This document shows, piece after piece, positions 53,833 to 63,038 of a stretch of DNA of 64,000 nucleotides. The stretch lies in contig JARSSP010000036.1 of the NCBI GenBank assembly GCA_029624675.1, positions 186,001 to 250,000 of the forward strand, in the 5' to 3' direction. The notes beneath the pieces are model-generated. The model did no database searches and was not told where the DNA came from. It worked only from the letters and a program-made list of their open reading frames with translations. The stretch comes from Candidatus Contendibacter sp. GTDB taxonomy: Bacteria; Pseudomonadota; Gammaproteobacteria; Competibacterales; Competibacteraceae. The translations under genes were made by a program, and so were the position numbers. Every line of letters begins with the position of its first letter. Within the stretch, counting starts at the first letter, position 1.

Positions 53833-55092
53833 TTAGCGCCAGATCCGCACCCGATACATCGCCCGGCCATTGGCCATGACCTCCTCGACCACGGCGCGGA
53901 TTTTTTGACTGCGATAGTAGTCTCGCAGAGCGTTGGCGTTTTCCCGCAGAGCATAGCTGCCCACCACGGCGCCGCCAGCGCTGGCCGGTGCTGGTTGGGA
54001 AGACGCGGGCGCGACCGCGGGCGGCGCGGGCGCGCGGGCGGCCGCTGACGGTACCTCGGATTTGGCGATCAGTTCGATGTTGGGCAGGGCGGCGGGTGGC
54101 TTGGGTCGGACATTTTCGGTTCGAGGCGCCTGGGGTTGCGTGCGCGCGTCGCCACCCTGGCTGGATTCCAACTGAGCCTTGCGACGGGCGGCCTCGGCGC
54201 GGGCGGCCTCGGCCAGCGCCACTTTTTGAGCGGCCTCCTCCTGGGCGGACTTGCGGGCGGCCTCGGCGCGGGCGGCCTCCCGTCGCGCCGCCTCCGCCGC
54301 GCGGCGAACCTCGGCCTGGGCGGCCAGCGCTTCCGCCGGCGACGATTGATGAGGCGAGGCCGCTTCGTCCTGAGCCGCTTCGAGACGGGCGGCCTCGGCT
54401 TTGGCGGCGGCGCTGCGTTCGGCTTCCATCCTGGCGTGGCTTTTGGCGGCTTCGGCTTGAGCGGCTTTTTGTTTGGCCTCGGCCCGCGCCTTGGCGGCCT
54501 TGCGTTCAGCCTCCCGGGTCTTGGCGGCGGCTTCGTGGGCTGCCTGGCGGCGCGCGGCTTCCTCCGGGGCGACTTTGACAGCCTCGGTCTGGGAAGGCCC
54601 GCTTACCGTGGAAGAGGTCAGCGGCAATGCTGGTTTAGGGTGAGGGGTGGACAAGACGGTGGATGGCGATACCGGCCGCGCTGGCTCGGCCACGGTCGGA
54701 GGCGCCGGTCGCGCTGGCTCGGCCACGGTCGGAGGCGCCGGTCGCGGCGGCTCGGCCACGGCGGGCGGTGGGGCCGGTCGCGCTGGCTCGGCCACGGTAG
54801 GTGGCGCTGGTCGCGCTGGCTCGGCCACGGTTGGAGGCGGCTCCTCTGTCTCAGACCGTTCCTTCGGCGCGGGAACGGGAACCAGAGGTGACGATGAGGG
54901 AGGCTGTTGGGAAAAGGTCAAAGTCGGCGGAGGGGGAGACACCGGCGGCTGGACCGCTGGTGGCGGGGCGGCGGCTGGCTCAACGGGCGCGTGATCCTGT
55001 TTTTGCCATATTCTCGGGACGAAAATGACCGCCAGCGCTGTAATGACAGCGATGCCCACCAAGCGTTGAGTCAAGCGACTGTCCAAGATCAA
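53833..55092 (-). CDS. dedD: SPOR-domain protein with TolA-like helix (DedD-like)
   Basis: A 419-residue bitopic protein. N-terminal helix LVGIAVITALAVIFVP; then a Pro-rich linker with five PPTVAEPARPA units (about residues 85-140); then a long Ala/Glu/Arg/Lys helix like TolA; and a SPOR-like end, SYALRENANALRDYYRSQ to MYRVRIWR. E. coli DedD is about 220 residues, so this is nearly double. The SPOR ending is short by about a dozen residues; a frame shifted by one base there reads DLALNPAEAAVSARI then stop, which would fit a longer domain. TTG start at 55092 overlaps the folC stop (TTGA). Confidence 0.82.
   Translation of the reverse strand: MILDSRLTQRLVGIAVITALAVIFVPRIWQKQDHAPVEPAAAPPPAVQPPVSPPPPTLTFSQQPPSSSPLVPVPAPKERSETEEPPPTVAEPARPAPPTVAEPARPAPPPAVAEPPRPAPPTVAEPARPAPPTVAEPARPVSPSTVLSTPHPKPALPLTSSTVSGPSQTEAVKVAPEEAARRQAAHEAAAKTREAERKAAKARAEAKQKAAQAEAAKSHARMEAERSAAAKAEAARLEAAQDEAASPHQSSPAEALAAQAEVRRAAEAARREAARAEAARKSAQEEAAQKVALAEAARAEAARRKAQLESSQGGDARTQPQAPRTENVRPKPPAALPNIELIAKSEVPSAAARAPAPPAVAPASSQPAPASAGGAVVGSYALRENANALRDYYRSQKIRAVVEEVMANGRAMYRVRIWR
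54674..54840. repeat. Tandem repeat, five 33-36 bp units, inside dedD
   Basis: Units begin GGTCGCGCTGGCTCGGCCAC on the plus strand and encode PPTVAEPARPA on the minus strand. Four units are 33 bp (the last one base shorter to the edge), one 36 bp. Repeat number is likely variable between strains. Confidence 0.9.
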
Positions 55093-56387
55093 GTCTCCCG
55101 TAAGTACGGCAACGAGGAATTGGGAATCCACGGCTGGGTGGCCAACACCGGAGCGATCAGGTGGAACGAACCCAGCACGACGATGCGGTCGCCGATGCTG
55201 GCCCCCGCGCGAGCGACTTGGCAGGTCTCCACGATGTCGTCGCGAGGGGCGACCGTCCGAAGACCGGCCGAGCGCAGGCGGGTGGCCAAGTCGGCCCCCG
55301 GACGCCCCCGCGCGCCGGCGAGCGTAACCGGACGCCACTCGTCCACAACCCCCGCCAGCGCCTCGATCACACCGTCGGCGTCCTTGTCGGCCAACAATCC
55401 CAGGATGGCCCGGGTGCGCCCGGCGCAAGCCCGGCCTCTTAATTGATCGGCCAGGGCGGCGGCGGCGGCGGGATTATGGGCAACGTCGAGAATCCACTCC
55501 ACCGGGCCGGGAATAACCTGAAACCGGCCAGGCAACCAAGCCCGCGCGAGTCCAGCGCGAATGGCGGCGCCGTCGACCGGCAATCGGTCGCGCAGACTGG
55601 TCAAGGTCATCAGCGCGGCGGCGGCGTTGCCCAGTTGATGCTCGCCGGCCAGCGTCGGGGATGGCAGATCATCAAACCGCGCTTTGTCCGACCGCCAACG
55701 CCAGGTTACGCCCGCGCGGCCAAAGTCATAATCGCGGCCGACCCGCAGTAGCCGCGCGCCAATGGCGCGAGCGTGTTCGAGTAATCGGGGCGGCGGATCG
55801 GGATCGGCGCAGATCGCCGGGCGAGCGGGGCGATAGATGCCGGCTTTTTCGTAGCCGATACTGTCGCGATCCGGACCCAGCCAGTCCGTGTGGTCGAGGG
55901 CGATGCCGGTCACCAGCGCGGCGTCGGCGTCGACCGCGTTGACCGCGTCCAGTCGCCCGCCGAGACCGACTTCCAACACCGCGACCTCCACGCCGGCCTC
56001 CCAAAACCGTTCCAGCGCCGCCAGGGTCCCAAACTCGAAATAAGTCAAGGAAACGTCGCCGCGCGCCGCGTCGATGCGGGCGAACGTCTGACACAGCGCC
56101 TCGTCATCCGCCTCGACCCCGTCCACCCGAATGCGCTCGTTGTAGCGCAGCAGGTGTGGTGATACATAGGCGCCGACCCGATAACCGGCGGCGCGCAGGA
56201 TGGCGTCCAGAAACGCCACGCAGGAACCTTTGCCGTTGGTGCCGCCCACTGTGATGACCGCGAAAGGCAGCGCGTTGGGTCGCAGGCGGTGCCACACGGT
56301 TCGCACCCGCTCTAGGCCCAATTCGATGGCCTTGGGATGCAGGGTTTCTTGCCAGCGCAACCAGTCGTTCAGCGTGGTGAACCGCAT
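55089..56387 (-). CDS. folC: Bifunctional folylpolyglutamate/dihydrofolate synthase
   Basis: A 432-residue Mur-ligase-like enzyme. ATP loop GGTNGKGSCVAFLDAILRAAG, then SYFEFGTLAALERF-like and the second signature DVAHNPAAAAALADQLR. Adds glutamate to folates. The ATG at 56387 has GGAG upstream and was chosen over a TTG five codons earlier. Confidence 0.94.
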   Translation of the reverse strand: MRFTTLNDWLRWQETLHPKAIELGLERVRTVWHRLRPNALPFAVITVGGTNGKGSCVAFLDAILRAAGYRVGAYVSPHLLRYNERIRVDGVEADDEALCQTFARIDAARGDVSLTYFEFGTLAALERFWEAGVEVAVLEVGLGGRLDAVNAVDADAALVTGIALDHTDWLGPDRDSIGYEKAGIYRPARPAICADPDPPPRLLEHARAIGARLLRVGRDYDFGRAGVTWRWRSDKARFDDLPSPTLAGEHQLGNAAAALMTLTSLRDRLPVDGAAIRAGLARAWLPGRFQVIPGPVEWILDVAHNPAAAAALADQLRGRACAGRTRAILGLLADKDADGVIEALAGVVDEWRPVTLAGARGRPGADLATRLRSAGLRTVAPRDDIVETCQVARAGASIGDRIVVLGSFHLIAPVLATQPWIPNSSLPYLRET

Positions 56388-56418
56388 CGTCGCTCCAGTC
56401 AAGCCGCGCTGGCTTCGC

Positions 56419-57285
56419 TCACGCCACCGGCGTGGGGCGGCCGGTCAACATCGCCAACAGTGAAGCCAGCCGGTCGCGCAGTTCGCGGCGGTCCACGATC
56501 AGGTCGATCGCGCCATGTTCCAGCAGAAACTCGCTGCGCTGAAACCCTTCCGGCAGTTTTTCCCGCACCGTCTGTTCGATCACCCGTGGCCCGGCGAAGC
56601 CGATCAGCGCCTTGGGCTCGGCGATGTTGACGTCGCCCAGCATCGCCAGGCTGGCGGACACGCCGCCGGTGGTGGGATGGGTCAACACCGAAAGATAGGG
56701 TACGCCATGCTCGGCCAGCCGGGTCAGCACCGCGCTGGTCTTGGCCATCTGCATCAGCGACACCAGCGCTTCCTGCATTCGCGCCCCGCCACTGGCGGAA
56801 AAGCAGACGAAGGGAATGTGCTCGTGCAAGGCGGTTTGGGCCGCGCGGACGAAGCGCTCGCCGACCACCGAACCCATCGAGCCGGCCATGAATTCGAACT
56901 CGAACGCCGCGGCGACCATCGGTATGCCCTTGAGCGAGCCGCGCATGACCACCAAGGCATCCTTTTCCTCGCTGGTCTTCTGCGCCTGCGCCAGCCGATC
57001 CCGGTATTTCTTGCCGTCCTTGAATTTCAGGAAGTCGGTCGGCTCGATGTCGCCACCGATTTCGACCCGATCCTGCTCGTCGAGAAAACCCTGCAAGCGC
57101 TGGCGGGCGCCGAGATACATGTGATGGCCGCACTTGGGACAGACCCGCAGGTTGCGCTCCAGTTCGGCCCGATACAAGACCGCGCCGCACTCCTCGCACT
57201 TGCTCCACAGTCCCTCGGGCATCTGATGCTTGTTGCGGCCGTCGGTGCGAATCCGCGAGGGAACGAGTTTTTCGTACCAGCTCAT
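56419..57285 (-). CDS. accD: Acetyl-CoA carboxylase carboxyltransferase subunit beta
   Basis: A 288-residue subunit. The N-terminal zinc ribbon is [19 protein letters not shown] followed by CPKC (Cx2C-x15-Cx2C). The carboxyltransferase core contains [19 protein letters not shown] and [15 protein letters not shown]. AccA is elsewhere. Precedes folC by 31 bp. Confidence 0.97.
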   Translation of the reverse strand: MSWYEKLVPSRIRTDGRNKHQMPEGLWSKCEECGAVLYRAELERNLRVCPKCGHHMYLGARQRLQGFLDEQDRVEIGGDIEPTDFLKFKDGKKYRDRLAQAQKTSEEKDALVVMRGSLKGIPMVAAAFEFEFMAGSMGSVVGERFVRAAQTALHEHIPFVCFSASGGARMQEALVSLMQMAKTSAVLTRLAEHGVPYLSVLTHPTTGGVSASLAMLGDVNIAEPKALIGFAGPRVIEQTVREKLPEGFQRSEFLLEHGAIDLIVDRRELRDRLASLLAMLTGRPTPVA

Positions 57286-57337
57286 GAAGAAGGACGATCA
57301 GGGATAGTGGAATGAGGACGGGGGTGTTGGGGAGGGT

Positions 57338-58177
57338 CTAGTCTTTCGCCGGGCCGGACCGATCCATCGCTTCCCGCATGGCGCCGACCCGTTCGGCAAC
57401 TTCCCGCAGCATCTGATCGGGATCGTCCGCTAACTCGCCCATCCTGGCGACCAGCGCGCTGCCCACCACCACGGCGTCGGCGACCTGGGCGACGGCGGCG
57501 GCGGTCGGCGGATCCTTGATGCCGAAACCGACACCGAGGGGCAGGTCGGTCAAGGCGCGAATTCCGGCCAGCTTGTCCGCCACCTCGGCGACGTTGAGAG
57601 CGGCGGAACCGGTCACGCCTTTTAGCGAGACATAATACAGATAGCCTTGCGCCAGTTTGGCGGTATGCCGGATGCGTTCGGCGGAACTGGTCGGGGCCAG
57701 TAGAAAGATGGGGGCGATGCCAGCGGCCTTGAGCGGTTCGGCTAGTTCGGCGGCTTCCTCGGGCGGCAGGTCCACGGTCAGCACCCCATCCACCCCGGCG
57801 GCGCGGGCGCCAGCGACGAACGTGTCGTAGCCCATGCTTTCGATTGGATTGAGATAGCCCATCAGTACCACGGGGGTTTCGGCGTCGGTCTGGCGGAATT
57901 CGCGCACCTGCTCCAGCACCCGCCGCAGGGACATGCCCTGGGCCAGCGCCCGTTCGCACGCCTTCTGGATGACCGGGCCATCGGCCATCGGGTCGGAAAA
58001 CGGCACGCCCAATTCGAGGATGTTCGCTCCGGCTCGCACCAGGGCGTGCAGCATCGGCACGGTGAGCGCCGGGCGCGGGTCGCCGGCGGTGATGTACGGG
58101 ATCAGGGCCTTGCGGCCGGCGCGGCGCAAGTCGGCGAAACAGCGGGCAATGCGATTCATGCGCTGAAACTCGTTCAC
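57338..58177 (-). CDS. trpA: Tryptophan synthase alpha chain
   Basis: A 279-residue TIM-barrel enzyme. Catalytic residues: Glu in [16 protein letters not shown] and Asp in [12 protein letters not shown]. The GTG at 58177 sits in a GTGA overlap with trpB. The ATG at 58159 gives the more usual family start MNRIARCF, so the first six residues are uncertain. Confidence 0.95.
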   Translation of the reverse strand: MNEFQRMNRIARCFADLRRAGRKALIPYITAGDPRPALTVPMLHALVRAGANILELGVPFSDPMADGPVIQKACERALAQGMSLRRVLEQVREFRQTDAETPVVLMGYLNPIESMGYDTFVAGARAAGVDGVLTVDLPPEEAAELAEPLKAAGIAPIFLLAPTSSAERIRHTAKLAQGYLYYVSLKGVTGSAALNVAEVADKLAGIRALTDLPLGVGFGIKDPPTAAAVAQVADAVVVGSALVARMGELADDPDQMLREVAERVGAMREAMDRSGPAKD

Positions 58178-59400
58178 AATTGAATGCCTTCCAGTTTGGC
58201 GACGGTGTAGATGTCCTTGTCGCCACGTCCGGACAAGTTGACCACGATGTGCTGGTCGGGGCGCATCGTCGGGGCCAGTTGGGTGACGTAGGCCAGGGCG
58301 TGGCTGCTTTCCAGCGCCGGGATGATGCCCTCGATGCGGGTCAGGTCATGAAAGCCGCGCAATGCTTCGTCATCGGTGACGGCGACGTAGCGCGCCCGGC
58401 CGATGTCCTTGAGCCAGGCGTGTTCCGGCCCGACGCCCGGATAGTCCAGTCCGGCGGACACCGAATGGGTTTCGATGATCTGACCGTTGGCGTCGTTGAG
58501 CAGGTAAGTCCGGTTGCCGTGCAATACGCCGGGCCGACCCGCGCAGAGCGTGGCGGCGTGGCGGCCGGTCTCGATGCCCGAACCGGCCGCTTCGACGCCG
58601 TAGATCGCCACTTCGCTGTCGTTCAGGAACGAATGGAACAAGCCGATGGCGTTAGAACCGCCACCGACGCAAGCGACCAGGGCATCCGGCAGGCGGCCGT
58701 AATCGCTCAACATCTGCTCGCGCGCCTCGCGGCCGATGACCGCCTGGAACTCGCGCACCATCACCGGGTAGGGATGCGGGCCGGCCACCGTGCCGATCAT
58801 ATAAAAGGTGTTATCCACATTGGTGACCCAATCGCGCAACGCTTCGTTCAGGGCGTCCTTGAGGGTGCGCGAGCCCGAGGTGACCGGCTGGACGTTCGCG
58901 CCCAGCAACCGCATTCGGTAGACGTTCAACGCTTGGCGCTGGATATCCTCCGACCCCATGTAGACCACGCATTCCATGCCCAGTCGGGCGGCGACGGTGG
59001 CCGAGGCGACGCCGTGCTGACCGGCCCCGGTCTCGGCGATCAGCCGGGTCTTGCCCATCCGCTTGGCCAGCAACGCTTGGCCGACAGTGTTGTTGATCTT
59101 GTGCGCGCCAGTGTGATTGAGATCCTCACGCTTGAGATGGATTTGCGCGCCGCCGAGCTGGCGGCTCCAACGCTCGGCGTGATAGAGCGGGGTGGGGCGA
59201 CCGACGTAGCGAGCCAGATCGGCGTCCAGTTCCGCCAGAAATTCGGGGTCGTTGCGATAGGCCCGCCAGGCGTCGTCCAGGTCGTGCAAGGCTTCCATCA
59301 GGGTTTCGGCGACGAATCGGCCGCCGTAACGGCCAAAATGGCCGGCGCGATCGGGGAACTGGCTGAAGTCCACCGGGTTACGCAGGGCTTTCGCGGTCAT
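58174..59400 (-). CDS. trpB: Tryptophan synthase beta chain
   Basis: A 408-residue PLP enzyme. PLP-Lys in [17 protein letters not shown], phosphate site [16 protein letters not shown], and C-terminal [16 protein letters not shown] 59400 has AGAGG upstream; a GTG two codons earlier is also in frame. Overlaps trpF by 23 bp. Confidence 0.97.
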   Translation of the reverse strand: MTAKALRNPVDFSQFPDRAGHFGRYGGRFVAETLMEALHDLDDAWRAYRNDPEFLAELDADLARYVGRPTPLYHAERWSRQLGGAQIHLKREDLNHTGAHKINNTVGQALLAKRMGKTRLIAETGAGQHGVASATVAARLGMECVVYMGSEDIQRQALNVYRMRLLGANVQPVTSGSRTLKDALNEALRDWVTNVDNTFYMIGTVAGPHPYPVMVREFQAVIGREAREQMLSDYGRLPDALVACVGGGSNAIGLFHSFLNDSEVAIYGVEAAGSGIETGRHAATLCAGRPGVLHGNRTYLLNDANGQIIETHSVSAGLDYPGVGPEHAWLKDIGRARYVAVTDDEALRGFHDLTRIEGIIPALESSHALAYVTQLAPTMRPDQHIVVNLSGRGDKDIYTVAKLEGIQL

Positions 59401-60019
59401 ACACACCTCTTAAGAATGCGCGCATCAGTTCGGCGTCCTTGATGCCCTTGGCCGATTCCACCCCACTGCTGACATCCACCGCGTAAGGCCGGACCCGGCG
59501 GATCGCCTCGGCGACGTTATCGGGGCGCAGCCCGCCAGCTAGGATCAGCGGCTTGCGCCAGTCGGCGGGAATCCGCGTCCAGTCGAAGCCCTGGCCGGTG
59601 CCGCCCGTTTGGTTGCCGCCATGGCTGTCCAGCAGCAGACCGGCCGCCGTGGCGAATCGTCGTTCGTAATCCAGGACATCGGCGTTGGCGCCCATCGGCA
59701 CGGCCTTGAGATAGGGCAAACCGAACGAGATGCAGTAGTCGGGATCCTCATCACCGTGAAATTGCAACAGATGCGGTGGGACACGGTCGATCACGCGCCG
59801 CACCGCCACCGATTCCGCATTCATGAACAGGCCCACCACGGTGATGAATGGCGGCAATGCCGCGACGATCCGTTGCGCGGTTTCCATGTCCACGAATCGG
59901 GGGCTAGGCGGATGAAACACCAAGCCGATGGCGTCCGCGCCCAGTCGGGCGGCGGCCACGCCGTCCTCGGGACGGGTGACGCCGCAAATCTTGACGCGGG
60001 TGCGGGAAATCGGGGTCAT
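59378..60019 (-). CDS. trpF: Phosphoribosylanthranilate isomerase
   Basis: A 213-residue enzyme. Catalytic Cys in [12 protein letters not shown], Asp in AVDVSSGVE, and LQFHGDEDP. First gene of the block that continues trpB-trpA-accD-folC-dedD-cvpA-purF-metZ on the minus strand. A leader peptide or attenuator was not identified. Confidence 0.96.
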   Translation of the reverse strand: MTPISRTRVKICGVTRPEDGVAAARLGADAIGLVFHPPSPRFVDMETAQRIVAALPPFITVVGLFMNAESVAVRRVIDRVPPHLLQFHGDEDPDYCISFGLPYLKAVPMGANADVLDYERRFATAAGLLLDSHGGNQTGGTGQGFDWTRIPADWRKPLILAGGLRPDNVAEAIRRVRPYAVDVSSGVESAKGIKDAELMRAFLRGVYDRESPA

Positions 60020-60175
60020 GGATCGGGGGCGGGAGGCGGACAGAGAGGATCAAAGGGAATTAAAGACTATCAGAAATCGAGCCGGTTGGTAGAGCGGGAA
60101 AAGGCCAGCGCGCTGGCTATCGTCAATTGGACGGGAAGTCGCGCCTGTGGAGAGGAAGGCGCTGACCGAAGTCGC

Positions 60176-60235
60176 AAGACGCCGGTGAAACCGTTCTCGA
60201 CGAAGAAGACGCCGGTGAAATCGTCCTCGACGAGA
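60176..60235. repeat. Two tandem 30-bp units
   Basis: Units at 60176-60205 and 60206-60235, starting AAGACGCCGGTGAAA and differing at four positions. They sit about 160-220 bp upstream of trpF and could be a binding-site pair or a slippage duplication. Confidence 0.75.
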
Positions 60236-60298
60236 CAGGAAACCAGCCATGTTTCAATTAGCTATGGTTGATGCAGCGGTTGATCGGTTCCTCCATCC

Positions 60299-60340
60299 GA
60301 ACCTTCACTCCCTCGCCCCCCGGCTAGGGAGCGAAGGTTC
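60299..60340. terminator. Strong hairpin (possible terminator or REP-like)
   Basis: 15-nt arms GAACCTTCACTCCCT and AGGGAGCGAAGGTTC with one mismatch and a 12-nt GC-rich loop. No poly-T follows on either strand, so rho-independent termination is doubtful. It is about 90 nt upstream of the parA start. Confidence 0.45.
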
Positions 60341-60427
60341 CGTTGGGTTCGCATGGATTCATCTCGACGTTCGCCCATGGGTTGACTAAACTTGGCTGAA
60401 GCCCCAACAAAACCCATGGAAACCACC

Positions 60428-61192
60428 ATGCGCCGAGTCGTGTTCAATCAAAAAGGGGGGGTGGGTAAATCCACCATCGCGTGCAATCTGGCCGCCATCA
60501 GCGCCGCGCGCGGGCGGCGAACCCTGCTGGTGGATCTCGACCCGCAGGCCAACGCTTCCCGTTACCTGCTGGGCGCTGCCTTGGAGGAGCAAAGGAAAAC
60601 CCTGGCCCACTTTTTCGACGACATCCTGGCCTATAAGCTGTTCGCCGACAAGCCGGCCGCCTATGTCGTCCAGACCCGCTTCGCCAATCTGGGGGTGTTG
60701 CCATCCGATCCCCGGCTTGAAGACTTGCAAATCAAGCTGGAGTCGCGCTACAAGATGTACAAGCTGCGGGAGGCTTTGGAAACCTTCAAGGAGTTCGACG
60801 AGATTTTCATCGATACGCCGCCCGCGCTGAATTTTTACACCCGTTCCGCGCTCATCGCCGCCGATACCTGCCTGATTCCCTTCGATTGCGACGATTTTTC
60901 CCGCCGCGCCCTCTATACGCTCATGGACAGCGTGCGCGAAATCCAGGCCGACCACAATCGCGCGTTGCGGGTGGAAGGCATCGTGGTCAATCATTTTCAG
61001 GCCCGCGCCAACTTGCCGACGCGGCTGGTCGAGGAATTGCGCGCCGAGGGTTTGCCGGTGCTGGAGGCGTTCCTGTCCGCCTCGATCAAGATCCGCGAAT
61101 CGCACGCCCAGGCGCTGCCGATGATCCACCTCGATCCCAAGCACAAGCTGAGCCAGGAATTCGAGGCGCTTTATCGTCTGCTGGCCGCCTGA
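60428..61192 (+). CDS. parA: ParA/MinD-family ATPase (orphan)
   Basis: A 254-residue P-loop ATPase with the deviant Walker motif KGGVGKSTIACNLA, DLDPQANASRYLL and the Walker B FIDTPPALNF. These are cytoskeletal or partition ATPases that position DNA or protein cargo. No parB or centromere-like repeat is seen next to it, so the cargo is unknown and it may be a cargo-specific orphan. The ATG at 60428 has GGAA upstream; 60416 is possible. A sirtuin follows after 39 bp. Confidence 0.87.
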   Translation: MRRVVFNQKGGVGKSTIACNLAAISAARGRRTLLVDLDPQANASRYLLGAALEEQRKTLAHFFDDILAYKLFADKPAAYVVQTRFANLGVLPSDPRLEDLQIKLESRYKMYKLREALETFKEFDEIFIDTPPALNFYTRSALIAADTCLIPFDCDDFSRRALYTLMDSVREIQADHNRALRVEGIVVNHFQARANLPTRLVEELRAEGLPVLEAFLSASIKIRESHAQALPMIHLDPKHKLSQEFEALYRLLAA

Positions 61193-61231
61193 TCCCATTC
61201 TCTAACCTTTGCATCGCAGCGAGGCCGCGCC

Positions 61232-61999
61232 ATGATCGCCCCTGACACCACCATCGTTGCCCGCGTCGCCGAGGAGCTGAGGCGTGCCCGCCGGTTGTTG
61301 TTCATCACCGGCGCTGGTATTTCCGCCGATTCCGGTCTGCCGACCTATCGCGGCATCGGCGGGCTGTACAACGACCAGGCCACCGAGGACAACTTCTCCA
61401 TTGAAACCGCCCTGTCGGGATCGATGCTGGAAGCCAATCCGGCCATCACCTGGAAGTACCTGCATCAGATCGAAAATTCCTGCCGGGGGGCGCGCTTCAA
61501 TGATGCGCACGCCATCATCGCCGGGTGGCAGGGCCAGTTTGACGTGTGCGTGCTGACGCAGAACATCGACGGGTTCCACCGCGACGCCGGCAGCCGTAAT
61601 CTGATCGAGATTCACGGCGACATCCACGATCTGTACTGCACGCGCTGCGATTACGCGACCACGGTGGTGGATTACAGCGCCTTGGACCTGCCACCCTCCT
61701 GTCCGCGCTGCCACGCTCTGGTGCGGCCCAAGGTCGTGCTGTTCGGCGAGGTGTTGCCATCTCACGCCATCCAGCATTTGTACGCGGAACTGGATCGGGG
61801 CTTTGATTTGGTGTTCAGCATCGGCACCACCAGCGTGTTTCCCTACATCGCCGGGCCGGTGGTGCAAGCCAGCCAGATGGGGGTTCCCACGGTGGAGATC
61901 AACCCCACCGATACCAACGTCACCCGGTTTGTGGACTATAAGTTGGTCTCGGGGGCGGCGGCGAGCTTGCGAGCGATCCAGGCGGCCTATCAGGAATAG
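61232..61999 (+). CDS. Sir2-family NAD-dependent deacetylase
   Basis: A 255-residue sirtuin, the second in the window. NAD motif GAGISADSGLPTYRG, TQNIDGFHRDAGS, and catalytic His in IHGDIH. A full four-Cys zinc site CTRC...CPRC, unlike the 3308-4081 protein. The Y-x-x-R desuccinylase pair is not evident (YLHQIENSC), so a deacetylase is more likely. It is 39 bp after parA on the same strand and probably co-transcribed, so a substrate connected with ParA is possible. That is inference. Confidence 0.92.
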   Translation: MIAPDTTIVARVAEELRRARRLLFITGAGISADSGLPTYRGIGGLYNDQATEDNFSIETALSGSMLEANPAITWKYLHQIENSCRGARFNDAHAIIAGWQGQFDVCVLTQNIDGFHRDAGSRNLIEIHGDIHDLYCTRCDYATTVVDYSALDLPPSCPRCHALVRPKVVLFGEVLPSHAIQHLYAELDRGFDLVFSIGTTSVFPYIAGPVVQASQMGVPTVEINPTDTNVTRFVDYKLVSGAAASLRAIQAAYQE

Positions 62000-62034
62000 C
62001 CGCGGGGTGTTCTCGTGGGCGCCAGCCGCCAACC

Positions 62035-62601
62035 TTACCCATTCGAGGAACCGTCCGCTGGGGGTGGGGTGAACGCTGAACGGTGCCTCTCCTTCAGCCG
62101 CCGGTAGTTCTGGGCGGAGTATTCCAAAAACTCCAGTTCACGGTCGTTGAGCGGGCGAACCGGTTTCACCGGGCTGCCGACGTAGAGATAGCCGCTGTCC
62201 AACACCTTGCCGGGCGGCACCACACTGCCCGCGCCGATGGTCACCCGTGACCGCACCACCGCCTTGTCCATCACGATGGCGCCCATGCCGATCAGGCAGT
62301 AATCCTCGATGGCGCAGGCATGCAGGATCACCCGGTGGCCGACCGTGACATCGTTGCCGATCACGGTGGGTTGGCCGCCCGGACAAAACCGGCTGTCGTG
62401 GGTCACGTGAACGATGGTTCCGTCCTGGATATTGGTGCGCGCGCCGATGCGGATGCTTTGAATGTCGCCGCGAACCACGCATAGTGGCCACACCGAACTG
62501 TCCTCGCCGATTTCGACATCGCCGATCACCACGGCGGTATCGTCCACATGGGCGGAAGGATGGATGCGCGGAATATGATGCTCGAACGGACGAATCGGCA
62601 T
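62035..62601 (-). CDS. Gamma-type carbonic anhydrase-like protein (YrdA family)
   Basis: A 188-residue left-handed beta-helix hexapeptide protein. Metal His candidates are in HVTHDSRF, NDVTVGHRVILHAC. Repeats of the form IGxxxxI are apparent. The family includes YrdA, with little or no proven anhydrase activity. About 35 bp after the sirtuin stop in convergent orientation. Confidence 0.93.
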   Translation of the reverse strand: MPIRPFEHHIPRIHPSAHVDDTAVVIGDVEIGEDSSVWPLCVVRGDIQSIRIGARTNIQDGTIVHVTHDSRFCPGGQPTVIGNDVTVGHRVILHACAIEDYCLIGMGAIVMDKAVVRSRVTIGAGSVVPPGKVLDSGYLYVGSPVKPVRPLNDRELEFLEYSAQNYRRLKERHRSAFTPPPADGSSNG

Positions 62602-62625
62602 GACGGGGTTCTCTTGGTGGAAAAG

Positions 62626-63021
62626 TCAACGGTCGCTTTGGAGCAGCCAGCCCCGCTCGGTTTTGTGGAAAGTCGCCTTTTCAGCGCGATGACGGCGTTC
62701 GCCGGCCTGGAATTGTCCGTATTTCAACCCTAGCGCCACCAGATCCAGGCCGGCCAGCAAGGGATCGCTACGGTCGCGCAGATTCAGCGCCAGATCGGCC
62801 AGGCTTTTCTGGAATGCCAGATCGTATTCCACCTCGGCGACATACACGTTCTGACCTGGTTCAAAGCCATTGGTTTTTCGAAAGTTTTCGACGACATAGA
62901 GACTGCCGCCCTCGCGCAGCAGCCGCTCGGTGATTTGTCGCTCGATCTCGCTGTCGCCCGGTCGGTTGGCGCAGGCGGCCAGCAGGAGCAGGGCGAGGAT
63001 CGAAAACAGCGCGCGTTGCAT
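62626..63021 (-). CDS. Small lipoprotein of unknown function
   Basis: A 131-residue product with a signal peptide and lipobox LLAAC at about residues 13-17. The mature part is charged and has an ASNTF2-like look (VYVAEVEYDLAFQKS, KATFHKTERGWLLQSDR), with no firm family. The ATG at 63021 was chosen from the signal peptide; a longer frame overlaps the reductase gene. It sits 17 bp downstream of the gor stop on the same strand. Confidence 0.72.
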   Translation of the reverse strand: MQRALFSILALLLLAACANRPGDSEIERQITERLLREGGSLYVVENFRKTNGFEPGQNVYVAEVEYDLAFQKSLADLALNLRDRSDPLLAGLDLVALGLKYGQFQAGERRHRAEKATFHKTERGWLLQSDR

Positions 63022-63038
63022 GGCGGTTCTCCGCGATT

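Larger units (their letters stand above)
60020..60427. other. Intergenic region between trpF and parA
   Basis: About 408 bp with no convincing gene, holding the tandem repeat and the hairpin listed separately. Promoters for the divergent trp block and parA should lie here. No -35/-10 pair stands out. Confidence 0.5.

Noticed and set aside
58180..59442. 420-codon plus-strand frame opposite trpB
   Set aside because: Shadow of trpB; no motif of its own.
57338..60019. trpBA between trpF and accD as a possible insertion
   Set aside because: The order trpF-trpB-trpA-accD-folC is known in other gammaproteobacteria, so it is not unusual.
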